From contig OZ023217.1 in NCBI GenBank assembly GCA_963995525.1, positions 434,001-498,000 of the forward strand: a stretch of 64,000 bases of DNA. Reading direction: 5' to 3'. The translations under genes and the position numbers were made by a program. Positions 58,231 through 64,000 of this stretch are shown here, piece after piece. This DNA comes from Escarpia spicata (taxonomy: Eukaryota; Annelida; Polychaeta; Sabellida; Siboglinidae). Numbering within the stretch: the stretch's first letter is position 1; each line of letters starts with the position of its first letter. The notes beneath the pieces are model-generated. The model saw nothing but the letters and a program-made list of their open reading frames with translations, made no database searches and was not told where the DNA came from.

Positions 58231-61200
58231 AGTATGCGATGTAGGTGTGATGTCACAGTAAGTGATGTAGGTGTAGTGTCATAGTAAGTGATGTAGGTGT
58301 GGTGTCACAGTGAGTGATGTAGGTGTGGTGTCACAGTAAGTGATGTAGGTGTGGTGTCACAGTTAGTGATGTAGGTGTGGTTGTACAACAAGTGATGTAG
58401 GTGTAGTGTCACAGTAAGTGATGTAGGTGTGGTGCCACAGTAAGTGACGTAGGTGTGGTGTCACAGCGAGTGATGCAGGTGTGGTGTCACAGTAAGTGAT
58501 GTAGGTGTGGTGTCACAGTAAGTGGTGGAGGTGTGGTGTCACAGTAAGTGATGCAGGTGTGGTGTCACAGTAAGTGATGTAGGTGTGGTGTCAGTCTTCA
58601 GAGTGCTGTGTACTTTCTGGACCTACCGGGTATGTGGCATACAATTTTTAGTGTACATCTGATATAGTACAGTATGCGATGTAGGTGTGATGTCACAGTA
58701 AGTGATGTAGGTGTAGTGTCATAGTAAGTGGTGTAAGTGTGGTGTCACAGTGAGTGATGTAGGTGTGGTGCCACAGTAAGTGACGTAGGTGTGGTGTCAC
58801 AGCGAGTGACGCAGGTGTGGTGTCACAGTAAGTGATGTAGGTGTGGTGTCACAGTAAGTGGTGGAGGTGTGGTGTCACAGTAAGTGATGCAGGTGTGGTG
58901 TCACAGTAAGTGATGTAGGTGTGGTGCCAGAGGAAGTGATGTAGGTGTGATATCACAGTAAGTGATGTAGGTGTGTCACAGTAAGTGATGTAGGTGTGGT
59001 GTCACAGTAAGTGATGTAGGTGTGGCGTCACAGTAAGTAATGTAGGTGTGGCGTCACAGTAAGTGATGTAGGTTTGGCGTCACAGTAAGTGATGTAGGTG
59101 TGGCGTCACAATAAATGATGTAGGTGTGGCGTCATAGTAAATGATGTGGGTGTGGCGTCACAGTAAGTGATGTAGGTGTGGTGTCACAGTAAGTGATGTT
59201 CGAGTGGTGTCACAGCAAGTGATGTAGGTGTGGTGTCACAGTAAGTGATTAGATGTGGTGTCACAGTAAGTGATGTAGGTGTGGTGTCACAGTAAATGGT
59301 GTAGGTGTGGTGTCACAGTAAGTGATGTAGGTGTGGTGTCAGAGTAAGTGGTGCATGTGTGGTGTCACAGTAAGTGATGTAGGTGTGGCATCACAGCGAG
59401 TGATGTAGGTGTGGTGCCACAGTAAGTGATGTAGGTGTGGTGTCACAGCGAGTGATGTAGGTGTGGTGTCATAGTTACTGATGTAGGTGTGGTGTCAGAG
59501 TAAGTGGTGTATGTGTGGTGTCAAAGCAAGTGATGTAGGTGTGGTGCCACAGTAAGTGACGTAGGTGTGGTGTCACAGCAAGTGATGCAGGTGTGGTGTC
59601 ACAGTAAGTGATGTAGGTGTGGTGTCACAGTAAATGGTGTAGGTGTGGTGTCACAGTAAGTGATGTAGGTGTGGTGTCACAGTAAATGATGTAGGTGTGG
59701 TGTCACAGTAAGTGATGTAGGTGTAGTGTCACAGTAAGTGATGTAGATGTGGTGTCACAGCGAGTGATGCAGGTGTGGTGTCACAGTAAGTGATGTAGGT
59801 GTGGTGTCAGAGTAAGTAGTGTAGGTGTGGTGTCACAGTAAGTGATGTAGGTGTGATATCACAGTAAGTGATGTAGGTGTGTCACAGTAAGTGATGTAGG
59901 TGTGGTGTCATAGTAAGTGATGTAGGTGTGGCGTCACAGTAAGTGATGTAGGTTTGGCGTCATAGTAAGTGATGTAGGTGTGGTGTCACAGTAAGTGATG
60001 TATGTGTGGTGTCACAATAAGTGTTGTAGGTGTGGTATGACAGTAAGTGATGTAGGTGTGGTGTCATAGTAAATGATGTAGATGTGGTGTCACAGTAAGT
60101 GATGTAGGTGTAGTGTCACAGTAAATGATGTAGGTGTGGCGTCACAATAAGTGATGTAGGTGTGGCTTCACAGTAAGTGATGTAGGTGTGGTGTCACATG
60201 AAGTGATGTAGGTGTGGTGTGACAGTAAGTGATGTAGGTGTGGTGTCACAGTAAGTGATGTAGGCTTGGTGTGACAGTAAGTGATCTAGGTGTGGCGTGA
60301 CAGTAAGTGATGTAGGTGTGGCATCACAGTAAGTGATGTAGGTGTGGCGTCACAATAAGTGATGTAGGTGTGGTGTCACAGTCAGTGATGTAGGTGTGGT
60401 GTCACAGTAAGTGATGTAGGTTTGGTGTCACAGTAAGTGATGTAGGTGTGGCATCACAGTAAATGATGTAGGTGTGGCGTCACAGTAAATGATGTAGGTG
60501 TGGCGTCACAGTAAGTGATGTGGGTGTGGCGTCACAGTAAGTGATGTGGGTGTGGTGTCACAGTAAGTGATGTGGGGGTGGTGTCACAGTAAGTGATGTA
60601 GATGTGGTGTCATAATAAGTGATGTAGGTGTGGAGTCGCAGTAAGTGATGTAGGTGTGGTGTCACAGTAAGTGATGTAGGTGTGGTGTCACAATAAGTGA
60701 TGTAGGTGTGGCTTCACACTAAGTGATGTAGGTGTGGTGTCACATGAAGTGATGTAGGTGTGGTGTGACAGTAAGTGATGTAGGTGTGGTGTCACAGGAA
60801 GTGATGTAGGCTTGGTGTGACAGTAAGTGATCTAGGTGTGGCGTGACAGTAAGTGATGTAGGTGTGGCATCACAGTAAGTGATGTAGGTGTGTCACAGTA
60901 AGTGATGTAGGTGTGGTGTCACAGTAAGTGATGTAGGTGTGGTGTCACAGTAAGTGATGTAGGTTTGGTGTCACAGTAAGTGATGTAGGTGTGGTGTCAG
61001 AGTAAGTGATGTAGGTGTGATATCACAGTAAGTGATGTAGGTGTGTCACAGTAAGTGATGTAGGTGTGGTGTCATAGTAAGTGATGTAGGTGTGGCGTCA
61101 CAGTAAGTGATGTAGGTTTGGCGTCATAGTAAGTGATGTAGGTGTGGTGTCACAGTAAGTGATGTATGTGTGGTGTCACAATAAGTGTTGTAGGTGTGGT

Positions 61201-64000
61201 ATGACAGTAAGTGATGTAGGTGTGGTGTCATAGTAAATGATGTAGATGTGGTGTCACAGTAAGTGATGTAGGTGTAGTGTCACAGTAAATGATGTAGGTG
61301 TGGCGTCACAATAAGTGATGTAGGTGTGGCTTCACAGTAAGTGATGTAGGTGTGGTGTCACATGAAGTGATGTAGGTGTGGTGTGACAGTAAGTGATGTA
61401 GGTGTGGTGTCACAGTAAGTGATGTAGGCTTGGTGTGACAGTAAGTGATCTAGGTGTGGCGTGACAGTAAGTGATGTAGGTGTGGCATCACAGTAAGTGA
61501 TGTTGGTGTGGCGTCACAATAAGTGATGTAGGTGTGGTGTCACAGTCAGTGATGTAGGTGTGGTGTCACAGTAAGTGATGTAGGTTTGGTGTCACAGTAA
61601 GTGATGTAGGTGTGGCGTCACAGTAAATGATGTAGGTGTGGCGTCACAGTAAATGATGTAGGTGTGGCGTCACAGTAAGTGATGTGGGTGTGGCGTCACA
61701 GTAAGTGATGTGGGTGTGGTGTCACAGTAAGTGATGTGGGTGTGGTGTCACAGTAAGTGATGTAGATGTGGTGTCATAATAAGTGATGTAGGTGTGGAGT
61801 CGCAGTAAGTGATGTAGGTGTGGTGTCACAGTAAGTGATGTAGGTGTGGTGTCACAATAAGTGATGTAGGTGTGGCTTCACAGTAAGTGATGTAGGTGTG
61901 GTGTCACATGAAGTGATGAAGGTGTGGTGTGACAGTAAGTGATGTAGGTGTGGTGTCACAGGAAGTGATGTAGGCTTGGTGTGACAGTAAGTGATCTAGG
62001 TGTGGCGTGACAGTAAGTGATGTAGGTGTGGCATCACAGTAAGTGATGTAGGTGTGTCACAGTAAGTGATGTAGGTGTGGTGTCACAGTAAGTGATGTAG
62101 GTGTGGTGTCACAGTAAGTGATGTAGGTTTGGCGTCACAGTAATTGATGTAGGTGTGGTGTCACAGTAAGTGATGTAGGTGTGATGTCACAGTAAGTGAT
62201 GTATGTGTGGTGTCACAATAAGTGGTGTAGGTGTGGTATGAGAGTAAGTGATGTAGGTGTGGTGTCATAGTAAATGATGTAGGTGTGGTGTCACAGTAAG
62301 TGATGTAGGTGTAGTGTCACAGTAAGTGATGTAGATGTGGTGTCACAGCGAGTGATGCAGGTGTGGTGTCACAGTAAGTGATGTAGGTGTGGTGTCAGAG
62401 TAAGTAGTGTAGGTGTGGTGTCACAGTAAGTGCTGTAGGTGTGGTGTCAGAGTAAGTGATATAGGTGTGATATCACAGTAAGTGATGTAGGTGTGTCACA
62501 GTAAGTGATGTAGGTGTGGTGTCATAGTAAGTGATGTAGGTGTGGCGTCACAGTAAGTGATGTAGGTTTGGAGTCATAGTAAGTGATGTAGGTGTGGTGT
62601 CACAGTAAGTGATGTATGTGTGGTGTCACAATAAGTGTTGTAGGTGTGGTGTGACAGTAAGTGATGTAGGTGTGGTGTCATAGTAAATGATGTAGATGTG
62701 GTGTCACAGTAAGTGATGTAGGTGTAGTGTCACAGTAAATGATGTAGGTGTGGCGTCACAATAAGTGATGTAGGTGTGGCTTCACAGTAAGTGATGTAGG
62801 TGTGGTGTCACATGAAGTGATGTAGGTGTGGTGTGACAGTAAGTGATGTAGGTGTGGTGTCACAGGAAGTGATGTAGGCTTGGTGTGACAGTAAGTGATC
62901 TAGGTGTGGCGTGACAGTAAGTGATGTAGGTGTGGCATCACAGTAAGTGATGTAGGTGTGTCACAGTAAGTGATGTAGGTGTGGTGTCACAGTCAGTGAT
63001 GTAGGTGTGGTGTCACAGTAAGTGATGTAGGTTTGGTGTCACAGTAAGTGATGTAGGTGTGGTGTCAGAGTAAGTGATGTAGGTGTGATATCACAGTATG
63101 TGATGTAGGTGTGTCACAGTAAGTGATGTAGGTGTGGTGTCATAGTAAGTGATGTAGGTGTGGCGTCACAGTAAGTGATGTAGGTTTGGCGTCATAGTAA
63201 GTGATGTAGGTGTGGTGTCACAGTAAGTGATGTATGTGTGGTGTCACAATAAGTGTTGTAGGTGTGGTATGACAGTATGTGATGTAGGTGTGGTGTCATA
63301 GTAAATGATGTAGGTGTGGTGTCACAGTAAGTGATGTAGGTGTAGTGTCACAGTAAATGATGTAGGTGTGGCGTCACAATAAGTGATGTAGGTGTGGCTT
63401 CACAGTAAGTGATGTAGGTGTGGTGTCACAGGAAGTGATGTAGGCTTGGTGTGACAGTAAGTGATCTAGGTGTGGCGTGACAGTAAGTGATGTAGGTGTG
63501 GCATCACAGTAAGTGATGTAGGTGTGGCGTCACAGTAAGTGATGTAGGTGTGGTGTCACAGTAAGTGATGTAGGTTTGGTGTCACAGTAAGTGATGTAGG
63601 TGTGGCGTCACAGTAAATGATGTAGGTGTGGCGTCACAGTAAATGATGTAGGTGTGGCGTCACAGTAATTGATGTAGGTGTGGTGTCACAGTAAGTGATG
63701 TAGGTGTGATGTCACAGTAAGTGATGTATGTGTGGTGTCACAATAAGTGTTGTAGGTGTGGTATGAGAGTAAGTGATGTAGGTGTGGTGTCATAGTAAAT
63801 GATGTAGGTGTGGTGTCACAGTAAGTGATGTAGGTGTAGTGTCACAGTAAGTGATGTAGATGTGGTGTCACAGCGAGTGATGCAGGTGTGGTGTCACAGT
63901 AAGTGATGTAGGTGTGGTGTCAGAGTAAGTAGTGTAGGTGTGGTGTCACAGTAAGTGATGTAGGTGTGATATCACAGTAAGTGATGTAGGTGTGTCACAG
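58231..64000. repeat. 26-bp minisatellite, about 220 copies, runs off the right edge
   Basis: Unit of 26 bp: gtaggtgtggtgtcacag followed by taagtgat, with many single-base variants (gcgtcac, gtgtgac, ataagtg, taaatga). Longer blocks recur: the tatgtgtggtgtcacaataa variant is found at 60001, 61165, 62615 and 63233. A duplicate of unique flanking sequence is embedded at about 58593-58675. Confidence 0.96.

Overview
The window is eukaryotic and metazoan: one gene broken into short exons with GT/AG introns, non-LTR retrotransposon pieces, DNA-transposon relics and huge tandem arrays. The mix of L2-like LINEs, an endonuclease/RT C-terminus, fold-back MITEs and intronic minisatellites suggests a marine invertebrate, perhaps a lophotrochozoan such as a mollusc. 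That assignment is inference; no single sequence proves it. There are no bacterial genes, CRISPR arrays, rRNAs or recognisable tRNAs. || One real protein gene is visible, on the minus strand: an SLC44 (choline-transporter-like, CTL) gene closest in feel to the SLC44A2/4/5 group. Thirteen internal exons (58005 down to 15093) were placed by hand. Every splice phase joins correctly and gives about 438 uninterrupted residues. The N-terminal exons lie beyond the right edge and the C-terminal exon(s) beyond the left edge. || Roughly three quarters of the window is tandem repeat, nearly all intronic, with a different unit in almost every large intron. From left to right: 92-bp satellite (1-12874); 35/37-bp repeat (12937-14805); 28-bp repeat (16203-19146); 26-bp G-rich repeat (19246-19923); 50-bp repeat (19924-21825); 25-bp repeat (22733-22865); 46-bp repeat (24211-26558); 35-bp repeat inside a LINE (33679-33925); 58-bp repeat (37317-38031 and 56729-57086); 63/65-bp satellite (38643-56233); 81-bp repeat (57393-57690); 26-bp repeat (58231 to the right edge). 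|| The most striking structure is 38032-56728. The two halves of the 58-bp minisatellite are separated by an 18.7-kb insert with 14-bp terminal inverted repeats (13/14 identical) flanked by a 6-bp direct repeat, tgtcta. Removing the insert and one tgtcta restores a normal 58-bp unit. About 94% of the insert is the 63/65-bp satellite, so this looks like a satellite-carrying DNA transposon. A second transposon (29576-33004) has about 0.55-kb inverted repeats around a decayed minus-strand ORF, and sits inside a deleted non-LTR retrotransposon. LINE 3' ends, a 240-bp fold-back MITE and a 53-bp dispersed repeat fill other introns. The long ORFs in the 28-bp and 46-bp arrays come from repeat arithmetic and are not annotated as genes.
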